Shown piece by piece: positions 31,386 through 40,472 of a stretch of DNA of 40,535 nt. How positions within the stretch are numbered: position 1 is the first letter of the stretch; each line of letters starts with the position of its first letter. The notes under the pieces are model-generated. The model made no database searches. It worked only from the letters and a program-made list of their open reading frames with translations, and was not told the DNA's origin. Origin of the DNA: Mageeibacillus sp. UBA1255 (GTDB lineage: Bacteria; Bacillota; Clostridia; UBA1212; UBA1255); NCBI GenBank assembly GCA_002308795.1, contig DBVV01000142.1:1-40535 (forward strand), in the 5' to 3' direction. The translations under genes and the position numbers were made by a program.

Positions 31386-33206
31386 TTACTGCTCGAACAG
31401 GCTGTCGAATTCGTCTCCTTCAAGCCGTTCTTTCTCGATCAGTACGCCGGCTATCTCTTTCAGTTTATCAAGATTTTCCGAGATAAGTTTTGTGACTTTC
31501 TCTTCTTCTGCGTCAATTATCTTCTTAACCGCTTCGTCAATGAGTGCTGCAGTTTCTTCACTGTAGTTCTTGGAATGGCCGTAATCTCTTCCTATGAATA
31601 TCTCATCTCCGGCGCCGGTATTGAATATAACGTTTCCGATCTCGTCGCTCATACCGTATTTTGTAACCATGCTGCGTGCGATAGCGCTGACCTGTTCGAG
31701 GTCCGACGACGCTCCGGTGCTGATATCGTTGAGGACAAGTTTCTCTGCGACTCTTCCGCCGAGGCTGATATCGATCGCTTCAAGGAGCTGCGCCTTCGTG
31801 ACGTAAGTTCTGTCTTCGTCTGGGCGGTGCGCCGTGTATCCGCCTGCACTTCCTGCAGGAATGATAGAAACACGCTCCACTTTCTCCGTTGACGACAGAT
31901 ACTTGATAGCGATGGCATGACCGACTTCGTGTATAGCCGTCAGCCATTTGTCCTTATCTGTCATAACGCGGCTCTTCTTCTCCTTTCCGACGATGACGCG
32001 GAAAATAGCTTCCTTGATGTTCGCTGGTGTGATCTTTTCCTGATCATCTCTCGCGGCAAGAAGTGCACTTTCGTTAAGCAGGTTTTCAAGGTCAGCAGGC
32101 GTGAATCCGGACGTGTTTTTAGCGACCTCTGTAAGGCTTACGGAATCATCTAAAGGCTTGTTCTTGGAATGTACTTTAAGGATAGCTTCCCTGGCTTTCA
32201 TATCGGGGTAAGATACGTTGATCTTGCGGTCAAATCTGCCGGGTCTGGTAAGCGCGGGGTCAAGGATATCCGGCCGGTTTGTTGCCGCCATCACTATGAC
32301 GCCTGTATTCGTCTCAAATCCGTCCATCTCGACAAGGAGCTGGTTAAGAGTCTGTTCTCTCTCGTCATGTCCGCCTCCGAGTCCGGCGCCTCTGTGACGT
32401 CCCACTGCGTCGATCTCGTCGATAAACACTATCGCCGGAGCGTTCTTTTTCGCCTGCTCAAAAAGATCCCTTACTCTGGCGGCACCTACACCTACGTAGA
32501 GTTCTACGAAGTCAGATCCGCTTATATTGAAGAACGGTACGCCGGCCTCCCCCGCGACCGCTTTTGCAAGGTACGTTTTACCTGTTCCGGGAGGTCCCAC
32601 GAGGAGAACGCCCTTGGGTATCCTTGCACCCAGCGAGTCGTATTTCGAAGGATTTTTAAGGAACGAGACAAGCTCTTCCATTTCCTCTTTTTCTTCATCC
32701 GCACCGGCGAGGTCGTCAAATTTTATCTTGCTTTTTGTATATAACCTCGCGTTGCTGCGTCCAAACGTGAGCCTTCCGGAGCTCCCCGCTCCTGACTGGC
32801 TCTGTCTGAAGATCATAAAGAACATAAAGATGGCAACGATTCCGAGAAGGACGTACGGGATTACGCGGACAAGCAGCGGGATCGTGCGGATCTCCATCTT
32901 GTACTTTACGGGGTTACCGTTCTTCACCTCGGAAGTGATCTGCTCGGTAAAAACGTCGGTGTCAATGATATTGACGACGTACTTGCCTGCCTTCGGGCCG
33001 TTTTCGGAGGCGCTGTCGCCTTTGATAACAACGGTGGCTTTATTGTCCTCGAGTACGACCGATTCGACGTTTTGGACGGAAAGCTCCGTGATGAATCGTG
33101 AATACTCCAGTTTGCGCGTGCCTGTGTAGTTGGTGATGAGTACTACGGCAAACATTACTACCACGAGTATCAGGATGTACGGAGAGATCGATTTTAAAAA
33201 TTTCAT
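31386..33206 (-). CDS. ftsH: ATP-dependent zinc metalloprotease FtsH
   Basis: FtsH is a membrane AAA+ protease that degrades misfolded membrane proteins and regulators. In its 606 residues there are two membrane helices (about 8-26 and 110-132) around an external domain, Walker A GPPGTGKT (204-211), Walker B IVFIDEID, the pore loop FVELYVG, the second region of homology (TNRPDILDPALTRPGRFDR) and the zinc motif HEVGH (426-430). The order tilS-hpt-ftsH is classical in Firmicutes; hpt lies 42 bp upstream. Confidence 0.98.
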   Translation of the reverse strand: MKFLKSISPYILILVVVMFAVVLITNYTGTRKLEYSRFITELSVQNVESVVLEDNKATVVIKGDSASENGPKAGKYVVNIIDTDVFTEQITSEVKNGNPVKYKMEIRTIPLLVRVIPYVLLGIVAIFMFFMIFRQSQSGAGSSGRLTFGRSNARLYTKSKIKFDDLAGADEEKEEMEELVSFLKNPSKYDSLGARIPKGVLLVGPPGTGKTYLAKAVAGEAGVPFFNISGSDFVELYVGVGAARVRDLFEQAKKNAPAIVFIDEIDAVGRHRGAGLGGGHDEREQTLNQLLVEMDGFETNTGVIVMAATNRPDILDPALTRPGRFDRKINVSYPDMKAREAILKVHSKNKPLDDSVSLTEVAKNTSGFTPADLENLLNESALLAARDDQEKITPANIKEAIFRVIVGKEKKSRVMTDKDKWLTAIHEVGHAIAIKYLSSTEKVERVSIIPAGSAGGYTAHRPDEDRTYVTKAQLLEAIDISLGGRVAEKLVLNDISTGASSDLEQVSAIARSMVTKYGMSDEIGNVIFNTGAGDEIFIGRDYGHSKNYSEETAALIDEAVKKIIDAEEEKVTKLISENLDKLKEIAGVLIEKERLEGDEFDSLFEQ

Positions 33207-33248
33207 GCTTAGCCTCTTTTGCTTCTGGAAATCGGGCGGTCAGGCCGC

Positions 33249-33797
33249 TTATTTTTCGTATATATCTCTTTTTAATATGCAAAGGTCGGGAAGGTTTCTG
33301 AGTATGCCGTCGTAGTCGAGGCCGTAACCGATCACGAATTCATCAGGTATGACCGCCCCTACGTAATCGGGCGTTATATCTACTTTTCTGCGTTCGGGTT
33401 TATCAAACGCCGTACAGACTTTTACGGAAAGCGGATTGCGGTTCACGAACATCGATTTGATATAATTGAGCGTAAGGCCGGAGTCCATAATGTCCTCAAC
33501 GATAAGCACGTGTTTATCGTTAAGCGGCTTGTCGATATCTTTGAGCAGACGGACGACGCCGGAAGTTTTGGTTGACGACCCGTAGCTGGAAACGGCTATA
33601 AAATCCACTTCGAGAGGCAGATCTATCGCCCTGACCAGATCGGCCATGAATACGAATCCGCCCTTGAGCACGCAGATCAGGAAAAGCTTTTTCCCGGCAT
33701 AGTCGCGTGTGATCTCCGCGCCGAGGCGTGCGACCATTTTTTTGATCTCTTCTTCCGTCATCAATACTTTATCGTAGTATTTCGACAATTCATTCAT
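33249..33797 (-). CDS. hpt: Hypoxanthine phosphoribosyltransferase
   Basis: A purine-salvage enzyme (182 residues) joining hypoxanthine or guanine to PRPP. The PRPP-binding motif is LIVEDIMDSGLTL (98-110). VLKGGFVFMADL is an early loop, and DEFVIGYGLDYDGILRNLP is the base-binding end typical of the family. It overlaps the tilS end by 8 bp. Confidence 0.96.
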   Translation of the reverse strand: MNELSKYYDKVLMTEEEIKKMVARLGAEITRDYAGKKLFLICVLKGGFVFMADLVRAIDLPLEVDFIAVSSYGSSTKTSGVVRLLKDIDKPLNDKHVLIVEDIMDSGLTLNYIKSMFVNRNPLSVKVCTAFDKPERRKVDITPDYVGAVIPDEFVIGYGLDYDGILRNLPDLCILKRDIYEK

Positions 33798-35280
33798 TCT
33801 GTTCTTCCCCCTGAATATTTATCCTTAAAACATTCTGTGTTTCGTGCGTTATTCTCAGTTTTTCACTCGAGCAGATCCCCGGGATCCAGAGAACTTCTGC
33901 GTCTATCGCGAGAAGTATGACGTTCCGCCTCCGTTCGAGCGGGATCTTCATGTCTATAAGCAGTTTCTGAACCTTTTTCGATCCCTGCATACCGAAAGGC
34001 ATGATCACGTCTCCGGGCTCCGGATTTCGCATGACCGGAGCTTTTCCGCCGTGTGCGTTTATTATATCAATATATTTCGCTTTGTCAAAGAAAACCGTAA
34101 AGTTATCCGCCCGAAAGCCGCTTCTCAGCTTTTCCGCTTCGGTCTCTTCGCCGCTAAGTTCTGTTGCGAGCAGTTCCGGGTACCTAATCGGTGCGGGCGC
34201 GTCCAGGTCAGAAGCATTATCGCCGTTGTCAACGCTTCTGACTGTGCGGCGGTCAATACATTTTTCGTCGTCGCATGAGAAAACCGCTCCCGAATGTGTT
34301 ATACGCATCACGACGGAACGGCCCAGTTGAATCGACCGCCCCTTCTTCCCGCTCCTGATAGCGTTAAACGCCCTTTCGACAACGTCGGAAACGATGTCTT
34401 TCCGGCCCTTATACGGAAGATTTCCGCTGCTGTCGCTAACAGTCGCGATCACGTGCCTCAAAACACGTCTGGCAACGGACGGATGAAGTTCGCTAAATGA
34501 TCCTGCAGCCAATATGATATTTCCTTCGCCGGTACGGATGATATTTTTATCGATATATTCTTTCGCGAGCGATTCGAGGCAGTCGCGTTCTGACGTGCTA
34601 AAAGGCGTCTGGCGCACCAGTACGCGGCTTACGTCGTATCCCAACCGTTTAGATATATACGGGATAATATCGTTCCTGAGGCGGTTTCGCAAATAATGAA
34701 CGTCTTTATTTGACGAATCGGTTACGAAAAGCTGGCCGGCTGAAGAAAGGTATTCGATTATTTCGCCGCGGTCAATATCAAGCAGAGGCCGGATAATATT
34801 GTCCGACCGGTATGCAAGACCGCAAAGCCCGTCTAAAGAACAGCCGCGGAAAATATGCATCAGTATCGTCTCGGCGTTGTCGTTAAGATTATGCCCTACG
34901 CAGATAAGATCGTATCCGTTATCCAATGCGGTCTTTTTAAGAAATCTGTACCTGTATTCTCTGGCACATTCCTCAATACCAGTTCCCTCTTTTTTCGCAG
35001 CCTCTAAAATGTTTGCTCTTCCCGCGAAAAAAGGAACATCGAGTTTTTCGGAAAGTTTCCGGGAAAATTCTTCATCTCCGTCGGATTCTCCGGCTCTGAT
35101 CATATGGTTGAAGTGCGCGGCTCCGAGCGATCCGTCCGGCAGAAATTTTTTGAGCATAAGAAGCATGCAGACCGAATCGGGACCGCCCGATAATGCGGCC
35201 AGTACTTTTTCGCCCGGTCTGTATCCGCAGTGTTCAATGATCGTATAATTAAAAGTGCTGTAAGAATCGTCAGGATTCAT
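33790..35280 (-). CDS. tilS: tRNA(Ile)-lysidine synthetase
   Basis: TilS attaches lysine to the C34 of the CAU-anticodon tRNA-Ile, so that it reads AUA. The 496-residue protein has the PP-loop SGGPDS (31-36), the conserved GHNLNDNAETILM and RPLLD parts of the N-type ATP-pyrophosphatase domain, and a C-terminal domain (about 420-490: MPFGMQGSKKVQKLLIDMKIP) of the TilS C-terminal type. It overlaps dnaB by 4 bp and hpt by 8 bp. Confidence 0.95.
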   Translation of the reverse strand: MNPDDSYSTFNYTIIEHCGYRPGEKVLAALSGGPDSVCMLLMLKKFLPDGSLGAAHFNHMIRAGESDGDEEFSRKLSEKLDVPFFAGRANILEAAKKEGTGIEECAREYRYRFLKKTALDNGYDLICVGHNLNDNAETILMHIFRGCSLDGLCGLAYRSDNIIRPLLDIDRGEIIEYLSSAGQLFVTDSSNKDVHYLRNRLRNDIIPYISKRLGYDVSRVLVRQTPFSTSERDCLESLAKEYIDKNIIRTGEGNIILAAGSFSELHPSVARRVLRHVIATVSDSSGNLPYKGRKDIVSDVVERAFNAIRSGKKGRSIQLGRSVVMRITHSGAVFSCDDEKCIDRRTVRSVDNGDNASDLDAPAPIRYPELLATELSGEETEAEKLRSGFRADNFTVFFDKAKYIDIINAHGGKAPVMRNPEPGDVIMPFGMQGSKKVQKLLIDMKIPLERRRNVILLAIDAEVLWIPGICSSEKLRITHETQNVLRINIQGEEQNE

Positions 35281-36635
35281 TTTCCTTCTGGAGCATAACT
35301 CAGATTTTTAAACTGAGCATGGTCTGAATCATAAAGCAGTTCGATCCTGCCCAGAGCGCCGTTTCTGTGTTTTGAAACGATGATCTCGGCAACATCCTTG
35401 TATTTGCTGTCAGTGTTTTTGTGATAATATGCGTCGCGGTAAATGAACATAACTATATCCGCGTCCTGCTCGATCGTACCGGATTCTCTCAGGTCGGAAA
35501 GCTGAGGCCGTTTATCGTCCCTTTTTTCAACGCTTCTTGACAACTGCGAACCGACTATGACAGGTACGTCCAGTTCCTTCGCCATAAGCTTGAGCGCCCT
35601 GGAGATCTCGCCAACTTCATTGACCCTGCTCTCCGTTTTAGTTCCGGACGTAAGCAGCTGAAGATAGTCGATAATGATCAGTTTTATGTCTTTTTCCAGC
35701 TTAAGCTTGCGGCATTTGGCTCTTATAGAGTTGATCGAAACGTCGGACGAATCGTCGATGTAAAGCGGTATATCCCTGTATTCTTTGATCATGTTTTTGA
35801 TCTCGTTCCAGTCGTTTCGGTCCAGATCCGCGTTCCTTAGTTTTTCTCCGGGGATACCGGTCTGAGAGCTCATAATACGGCGGGTAAGCTGCATGGACGA
35901 CATTTCCAGGTTGAATACAGCGACCGGGATCTTGTATTTTCCCGCAGCGACGTTGGTTGCAATATTAAGCATCAGCGCTGTTTTTCCCATTCCTGGTCTG
36001 GCGGCGACGAGTATGAGATCCGAGTCCTGGAATCCTGAAAGCATGCTGTCTAGCTGCGTGAATCCAGACGGAATACCTGACAGCCTGTTTCCCTCATACG
36101 TGGGATCGTTCAGTTTCGCATTCAGTTCGTGGAGCCTGTCGAACACATCGGGGAGTATCTCTCCGATGCCTCTGTAGCTTTTTACGTTCCCTTTCTGCAC
36201 CAGATCGAAAATGCGTCTTTCAGCCTCGTCAAGAGCGCTGCTGACGCTTCCGTCGGGTTCATACGCGAGCCTTGCTATCTCCCCGGATGCTTTCAGCATA
36301 CGGCGCTGCATCGATTTGGCGGAGACTATTTTAGCGTATTCAGAGGCGTTGGATGCCATCGGTACGTCAGCGGCCAGTGCCACGATGTACTCCGGATCCA
36401 TCCCTTTCATTTTACCGTTGCTCTCGAGCCAGTCAGTGACAGTGAGGATATCTATCGTCTGAGACTTTTTCGACAGCGACATGAACGCGTCAAAAATATG
36501 CTGATGCTCAACGCGGTAGAAATCTTCCGCCTGGCATATCTCCATCACGTCAAAAAGGCAATCCGGGTCCATCAGCACTGCGCCGAGCAGCGCCTTTTCG
36601 GCTTCAATATTTTGCGGTTCAAGCTGTTGTTTCAT
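35277..36635 (-). CDS. dnaB: Replicative DNA helicase DnaB
   Basis: The hexameric 5'-3' helicase at the replication fork. The 452-residue protein has the N-terminal primase-contacting domain (PQNIEAEKALLGAVLMDPD), a linker, and a RecA-like motor with Walker A ARPGMGKTA (212-220), Walker B LIIIDYLQLL and SQLSRSVEKRDDKRP near the end. It is also known as DnaC in Bacillus. It lies 22 bp after rplI and overlaps tilS by 4 bp. Confidence 0.98.
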   Translation of the reverse strand: MKQQLEPQNIEAEKALLGAVLMDPDCLFDVMEICQAEDFYRVEHQHIFDAFMSLSKKSQTIDILTVTDWLESNGKMKGMDPEYIVALAADVPMASNASEYAKIVSAKSMQRRMLKASGEIARLAYEPDGSVSSALDEAERRIFDLVQKGNVKSYRGIGEILPDVFDRLHELNAKLNDPTYEGNRLSGIPSGFTQLDSMLSGFQDSDLILVAARPGMGKTALMLNIATNVAAGKYKIPVAVFNLEMSSMQLTRRIMSSQTGIPGEKLRNADLDRNDWNEIKNMIKEYRDIPLYIDDSSDVSINSIRAKCRKLKLEKDIKLIIIDYLQLLTSGTKTESRVNEVGEISRALKLMAKELDVPVIVGSQLSRSVEKRDDKRPQLSDLRESGTIEQDADIVMFIYRDAYYHKNTDSKYKDVAEIIVSKHRNGALGRIELLYDSDHAQFKNLSYAPEGK

Positions 36636-36657
36636 ATTCTGTCCCTGTGCGGTCCGG

Positions 36658-37104
36658 TCATTCGGGTCTTACGTCAACTGTAAATTTAGCCGTAACGGAC
36701 GGATATATTCTCGCGACACATTCGAATTTTCCGAGGACCTTGATCGGTTCTTTGATGTCGATCTTCTTGCGGTCAATATCGATCTCTTTCTGGGCCTTCA
36801 GCGCGTCGGCAATATCTTTGGTGGAAACGGCGCCGAAAAGCTTGCCATTGTCCCCGACCTTCATCCGAACGGTAACTTCCGTACCGTTAAGCGCCGAAGC
36901 AGCTTCTTTCGCCAGCGAAAGTTCTCTGTTCTTTTTCTCGTTTTGAGCCTTCTGCTTTGCGCGCGCGTCATTAAGCGCACCCTCCGTGGCAGGCTTTGCG
37001 AGCTTTCTGGGGATAAGATAATTCTTACCGTATCCGTCACTTACGTTAACGATCTGATCCTTTTTCCCGAGTTCCTTTATATCCTGAAGCAAAATTACTT
37101 TCAT
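36658..37104 (-). CDS. rplI: 50S ribosomal protein L9
   Basis: At 148 residues it has the normal L9 length. The N-terminal RNA-binding lobe (MKVILLQDIKELGKKDQIVNVS, NYLIPRKLA), the long central helix (about 41-75, rich in Lys, Ala and Glu) and the C-terminal lobe (GKLFGAVSTKDIADAL) are all visible. The strong binding site GGGGGGA precedes the start. It sits between gdpP and dnaB, the usual Firmicute order. Confidence 0.98.
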   Translation of the reverse strand: MKVILLQDIKELGKKDQIVNVSDGYGKNYLIPRKLAKPATEGALNDARAKQKAQNEKKNRELSLAKEAASALNGTEVTVRMKVGDNGKLFGAVSTKDIADALKAQKEIDIDRKKIDIKEPIKVLGKFECVARIYPSVTAKFTVDVRPE

Positions 37105-37136
37105 TGCGATCCCCCCTGATACTTAAGTTTAATCCT

Positions 37137-39143
37137 TTAGTTCTTAAAATACTGATCTATCGCGTCCGTCAGTTTCTGTTCGGCTTCTGCCATAGAACAG
37201 TCTGACAGGAAAGCTCCTGCGCTGGTTATATGGCCTCCTCCGCCTATCTTTTCAAGAATGACCTGGACGTTGATATCTCCCCACGACCTGCCGCTCACGG
37301 AAACACCATCGCCTGAACCGGACAATACGAACGACGCATCCACACCGGCGATATCGAGCAGTCTGTCCGCCGCCATAGCCGATACGAGCTTCTGATTCTT
37401 TATATCCTCCGGGCATCTGGCAAGCGCGACCCTGCCGCTTCTGAGAGTGGCAGCGGACGTGACCCTGGAAACGGCAGAATACATATCCATATCCGGCTGG
37501 AAGTATTGACGCACGGAAATAGTATCGACTCCCCTTGACCGGAGGAATGACGCGACCTCGAACGTGCGGCTGCCCGTCTTAAACGTGAAATTTTTAGTAT
37601 CGACGAGTATGCCTGCGTATACCGCTTCCGCTTCGATCAGCGGTATGTCCGCATCCGGTGACATGTACCTTAGCATCTCAACGAGCAGCTCGCCGACCGA
37701 CGACGCGTACGTCTCGGTATAGTCAAGCACGGTATTGTCAATGTAATCAGCGGCTCTTCTGTGGTGGTCAATGACCGCTATCCTGCTGCTGTAATCGAGC
37801 AGCTTCGGACATTCCACCAGCCCCGGCCTGCTCGTATCCACAACGATGGTAAGCATATTCGGGTCAATAAGATTCAGCGCGTAGCTCGTATCGATGATGA
37901 CTTCCGAATACTCATCCAGTTCCGTCAGTTTATTATAAAACACGTCTATGGACGGATTCGACTCGTTCAGCACGATATATGCTTTAACTCCCGCGTAGAC
38001 ACACGCCCGGTAAGCTAAAAGCGCGGAACCGACCGAATCCATATCTGCCTGTTTATGGCCCATAATAAGCACTACGCTGCTCTTTACGATCTCAGCCTTG
38101 AGCATGGATGCCATGACTCTGGCCTTTACCCTGCTAATGCTTTCGGCATCTATATTACTGCCTCCGTAGTATGAATCCTTTCCGTCTTTTCTTACGACGG
38201 TCTGGTCTCCTCCGCGGCTCAGAGCAAGCTCCAGCGCCTGCGCGGCGAGGTTGTAATTCTCTGCAGCGTTCTTTCCGTGCGCGCCTACTCCGATACTGAG
38301 GGTGACCTGTATCTTATTACCGACCGATATCTTCTTGACCATATCGAGTACGTTGAATTTGCTGTTTTCAAAGTTTTCAAGCGCTTTATCGTCGCAGATA
38401 AGCAGATATCTGTCGCGAACGAGCTTCTTTATTACGGCGCCCGAATCGCCTTTCCAGCGGTCAAATATCCTGGATAGTTCTACAGAGATCTCGTTTACGA
38501 CCGCTTCTCCGCTCGACTGGAATATTTCGTCGTAGCTGTCTACGGCGATCTCGGCCACGGCGGTACGTTCTTCCTCGTACACCTTCCGGGCGGCAAGCAG
38601 CTCGGTGGTCTCTATAAAGTAAACGATCAGCATAAATGAGTCGGGACCGCTTTTTTCCGATCTCACGACGTTAACGAGCATATTAAACGTCCGCCCGCCG
38701 AATTCTACCGTATCCGACAGATCGAGCAGCGAATTATCGATTTTACCTTTTAATTTCAGGTGATAAATAGTCCTGAGTTCGGACGTCATCCTCATATTGT
38801 CATGAAAGATCTCTTTCAGTTTACTGTTCGACCATATGAATGATCCGTCCTCGCTTAAAAACGCCATCGGAACGTCAAAATCGGCTACCGTTCCGACCAT
38901 CGGAGTCGGTTCTCCGTCAGTATATACCGCAAGTGTTCTCGCCCGCTTCTGACGGTACCTTCGCTGTATCAGGAAGATAGCGACGTTCAGCAGCACGCAC
39001 ACTGCAAGCAGTATAATGACGATCATACCGAGGCTTACGTTCCCGCTTAAGAAGCAGTAGTTAGCGGTAAGCACAAGGCACGTTACCAAAAGTATGAAAT
39101 TTATGATGGCCATATTCATATGGCGGAACCAACCGTAATTCAT
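37137..39143 (-). CDS. gdpP: Cyclic-di-AMP phosphodiesterase GdpP
   Basis: A 668-residue membrane enzyme that hydrolyses c-di-AMP to pApA, so tuning potassium and osmotic balance and the cell wall. Domains in order: two membrane helices (about 11-30 and 36-58), a PAS-like domain (about 85-185), a degenerate GGDEF domain (about 195-315) without the GG(D/E)EF signature, DHH (about 345-515) and DHHA1 (about 590-665, GGGGH 634-638). Metal-binding residues H363, D367, D369, D436 and the DHH motif (459-461) are present. It lies 114 bp after rpsR; that gap contains a long hairpin. It is coupled with rplI, as in Bacillus yybT. Confidence 0.95.
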   Translation of the reverse strand: MNYGWFRHMNMAIINFILLVTCLVLTANYCFLSGNVSLGMIVIILLAVCVLLNVAIFLIQRRYRQKRARTLAVYTDGEPTPMVGTVADFDVPMAFLSEDGSFIWSNSKLKEIFHDNMRMTSELRTIYHLKLKGKIDNSLLDLSDTVEFGGRTFNMLVNVVRSEKSGPDSFMLIVYFIETTELLAARKVYEEERTAVAEIAVDSYDEIFQSSGEAVVNEISVELSRIFDRWKGDSGAVIKKLVRDRYLLICDDKALENFENSKFNVLDMVKKISVGNKIQVTLSIGVGAHGKNAAENYNLAAQALELALSRGGDQTVVRKDGKDSYYGGSNIDAESISRVKARVMASMLKAEIVKSSVVLIMGHKQADMDSVGSALLAYRACVYAGVKAYIVLNESNPSIDVFYNKLTELDEYSEVIIDTSYALNLIDPNMLTIVVDTSRPGLVECPKLLDYSSRIAVIDHHRRAADYIDNTVLDYTETYASSVGELLVEMLRYMSPDADIPLIEAEAVYAGILVDTKNFTFKTGSRTFEVASFLRSRGVDTISVRQYFQPDMDMYSAVSRVTSAATLRSGRVALARCPEDIKNQKLVSAMAADRLLDIAGVDASFVLSGSGDGVSVSGRSWGDINVQVILEKIGGGGHITSAGAFLSDCSMAEAEQKLTDAIDQYFKN

Positions 39144-39192
39144 ACCGACTCCGGGAAAATAACAGTGAATGAACCGTATCAGTTCAGTTTAA

Positions 39193-39231
39193 GCCGCAAG
39201 CGGCGCTGGATAATGACATATCCGGCGCCGC
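39193..39231 (-). other. Long perfect hairpin between rpsR and gdpP
   Basis: GCGGCGCTGGATA (39200-39212) pairs with TATCCGGCGCCGC (39219-39231) as 13 continuous base pairs, including one G-T pair, around a 6-nt loop. On the transcribed strand it is not followed by a U-run, so it is not an ordinary intrinsic terminator. A second GCCGC (39193-39197) can compete for the GCGGC arm. It could be a processing or stability element separating the ribosomal protein genes from gdpP. Confidence 0.75.
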
Positions 39232-39257
39232 AAAATAACGTATCGCAAAAATATGAA

Positions 39258-39542
39258 TCAGTCTGCGGAAAACGGCATAAGTGCCACTTGTCTTGCTCTC
39301 TTGATAGCAATGGTAAGCTCTCTCTGATGTGCAGCGCAGCATCCGGAAACTCTCCGGGGAAGGATCTTGCCTCTTTCAGAGACAAACTTCCTTAAGCGGT
39401 TAACATCCTTATAATCGATTCCGGTAACTTTATCAGCGCAGAACGGGCATACCTTTTTGCGGGATCTGCGTGTTCTGGTCATCATCTTGCTGTCGCCTTT
39501 ATCAGAGCCTTCCCTTGCGTTCTCTTTCTTAGCGTAGGGCAT
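39258..39542 (-). CDS. rpsR: 30S ribosomal protein S18 (zinc-binding form)
   Basis: A 94-residue S18, partner of S6 in the platform of the 30S subunit. The core KVCPFCADKVTGIDYKDV...LPRRVSGCCAAHQREL is typical. Cysteines 32, 35, 68 and 69 with H72 suggest the zinc-binding form of the protein. An N-terminal basic extension (1-30) precedes the core. The start at 39542 is set by AAAGGAG about 9 nt upstream; a TTG six codons earlier overlaps that site and is rejected. Confidence 0.96.
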   Translation of the reverse strand: MPYAKKENAREGSDKGDSKMMTRTRRSRKKVCPFCADKVTGIDYKDVNRLRKFVSERGKILPRRVSGCCAAHQRELTIAIKRARQVALMPFSAD

Positions 39543-39578
39543 AACGAACTCTCCTTTCAATAAACACTTTGCTCAGGA

Positions 39579-40064
39579 TCAGAACGGACAACCGTCCTCG
39601 TCGTTGAGCGCAAAATAGGTACCGCTGTTTTCAGAAGATGCGTTTGATGAGGAATTATCCTGTTTAGGAGCAGCGGCAGACGAAGTTTCCTGCCGGAACG
39701 ATACGGGTTCATCAGGCAGCGGTGCCGATCCGTATCCTCCGTCCTGTCTTTTACTCTCCACAAACTCTATATCATCGGCGATGACTTCCGTGGCGTAGCG
39801 CTTCTTTCCTTCCGTGTCGTCCCAGCTGCGGACCTGGATCTGACCTGTCACGGCGATCCTGTTCCCTTTCGAAAAATATTTCGCGACAAACTCTGCAGTC
39901 TGACGCCATGCGACGACGGGAATGAAATCGGCAGAAGGCTGGTTTTCAGATTTGAAACGCCTGTCAACGGCTACCGTGAACTGACACACGGCGGTATTCG
40001 AAGCCGTATATCTGAGTTCCGGGTCCTTAGATAGTCTTCCGATCAAAATAACTTTATTCATCAA
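39579..40064 (-). CDS. ssb: Single-stranded DNA-binding protein
   Basis: A 161-residue SSB with an N-terminal OB fold (1-105: MNKVILIGRLSKDPELRYT, VAWRQTAEFVAKYFSKGNRI, ATEVIADDIEFV), a Ser/Asn-rich disordered linker and an acidic tip ending DEDGCPF. This tip recruits partners such as RecO, whose gene is in the same strand block. The usual tip is DDDIPF, so Cys-Pro-Phe is a mild variant. It is flanked by rpsF and rpsR in the conserved three-gene unit. Confidence 0.97.
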   Translation of the reverse strand: MMNKVILIGRLSKDPELRYTASNTAVCQFTVAVDRRFKSENQPSADFIPVVAWRQTAEFVAKYFSKGNRIAVTGQIQVRSWDDTEGKKRYATEVIADDIEFVESKRQDGGYGSAPLPDEPVSFRQETSSAAAPKQDNSSSNASSENSGTYFALNDEDGCPF

Positions 40065-40093
40065 CGTATCTCCTCTCTAAAGCGACACCAAGA

Positions 40094-40378
40094 TCAATCT
40101 TTCTTCGTGATCATGTGACGAATGATACTGTCATTGATCCTCATAACGCGGTCAAGCTCCATCGGGAAATCAGGGGCGGATGCAAAGTCGATGATAACGT
40201 AGTATCCTTCCGTGAAATCCTGAATCAAATAAGCAAGTCTGCGTTTACCCCACTCTGTAAGGTTCTCAACTTCACCGCTGCCGGCGATAAGATCCTTAAA
40301 CTTAACGATCACAGCCTGAGTGTCCTCTTCGCTGAGCTCGGGGTTAAGAATAAACATAACTTCGTATTTGTTCATCAT
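40094..40378 (-). CDS. rpsF: 30S ribosomal protein S6
   Basis: A 94-residue S6 with the standard opening NKYEVMFILNPELSEED and the central TEWGKRRLAYLIQDFTEGYYVIIDF, ending in DSIIRHMITKKD. It is the first gene of rpsF-ssb-rpsR, with AGGAGGTGA a few bases before the start and a promoter about 65 nt upstream. Confidence 0.98.
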   Translation of the reverse strand: MMNKYEVMFILNPELSEEDTQAVIVKFKDLIAGSGEVENLTEWGKRRLAYLIQDFTEGYYVIIDFASAPDFPMELDRVMRINDSIIRHMITKKD

Positions 40379-40404
40379 TTTTCACCTCCTTCTGGACTAA
40401 ACGG

Positions 40405-40424
40405 TTCCGTCTATGCAGGCGGAA
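40405..40424 (-). promoter_or_regulatory. Hairpin in the rpsF leader, possible S6:S18 autoregulatory site
   Basis: On the minus strand TTCCGCC (40418-40424) pairs with GACGGAA (40405-40411) with one mismatch, followed by CCG. Many bacteria regulate rpsF through a leader hairpin bound by the S6:S18 complex and carrying CCG near the stem. The leader is only about 58 nt, and I cannot confirm the full motif. Confidence 0.4.
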
Positions 40425-40442
40425 CAAGGATTGTCGGCGTAT

Positions 40443-40472
40443 ATTGTAGCACAAATGACAACCTGAACGCAA
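40443..40472 (-). promoter_or_regulatory. rpsF operon promoter
   Basis: On the minus strand, the -10 box TACAAT (40443-40448) with an extended TGC, and a poor -35 box TTGCGT (40467-40472) at 18 bp. The predicted start is near 40436. The remaining sequence to the right edge (40473-40535) holds no gene that I can see. Confidence 0.7.

Noticed and set aside
39543..39560. TTG start six codons upstream for rpsR
   Set aside because: Those codons are the ribosome binding site (AAAGGAG) of the ATG at 39542.
17164..40378. A hidden mobile element or defence island in the right part
   Set aside because: All genes there are recognisable housekeeping genes in conserved order. I saw no integrase, transposase or terminal repeats.
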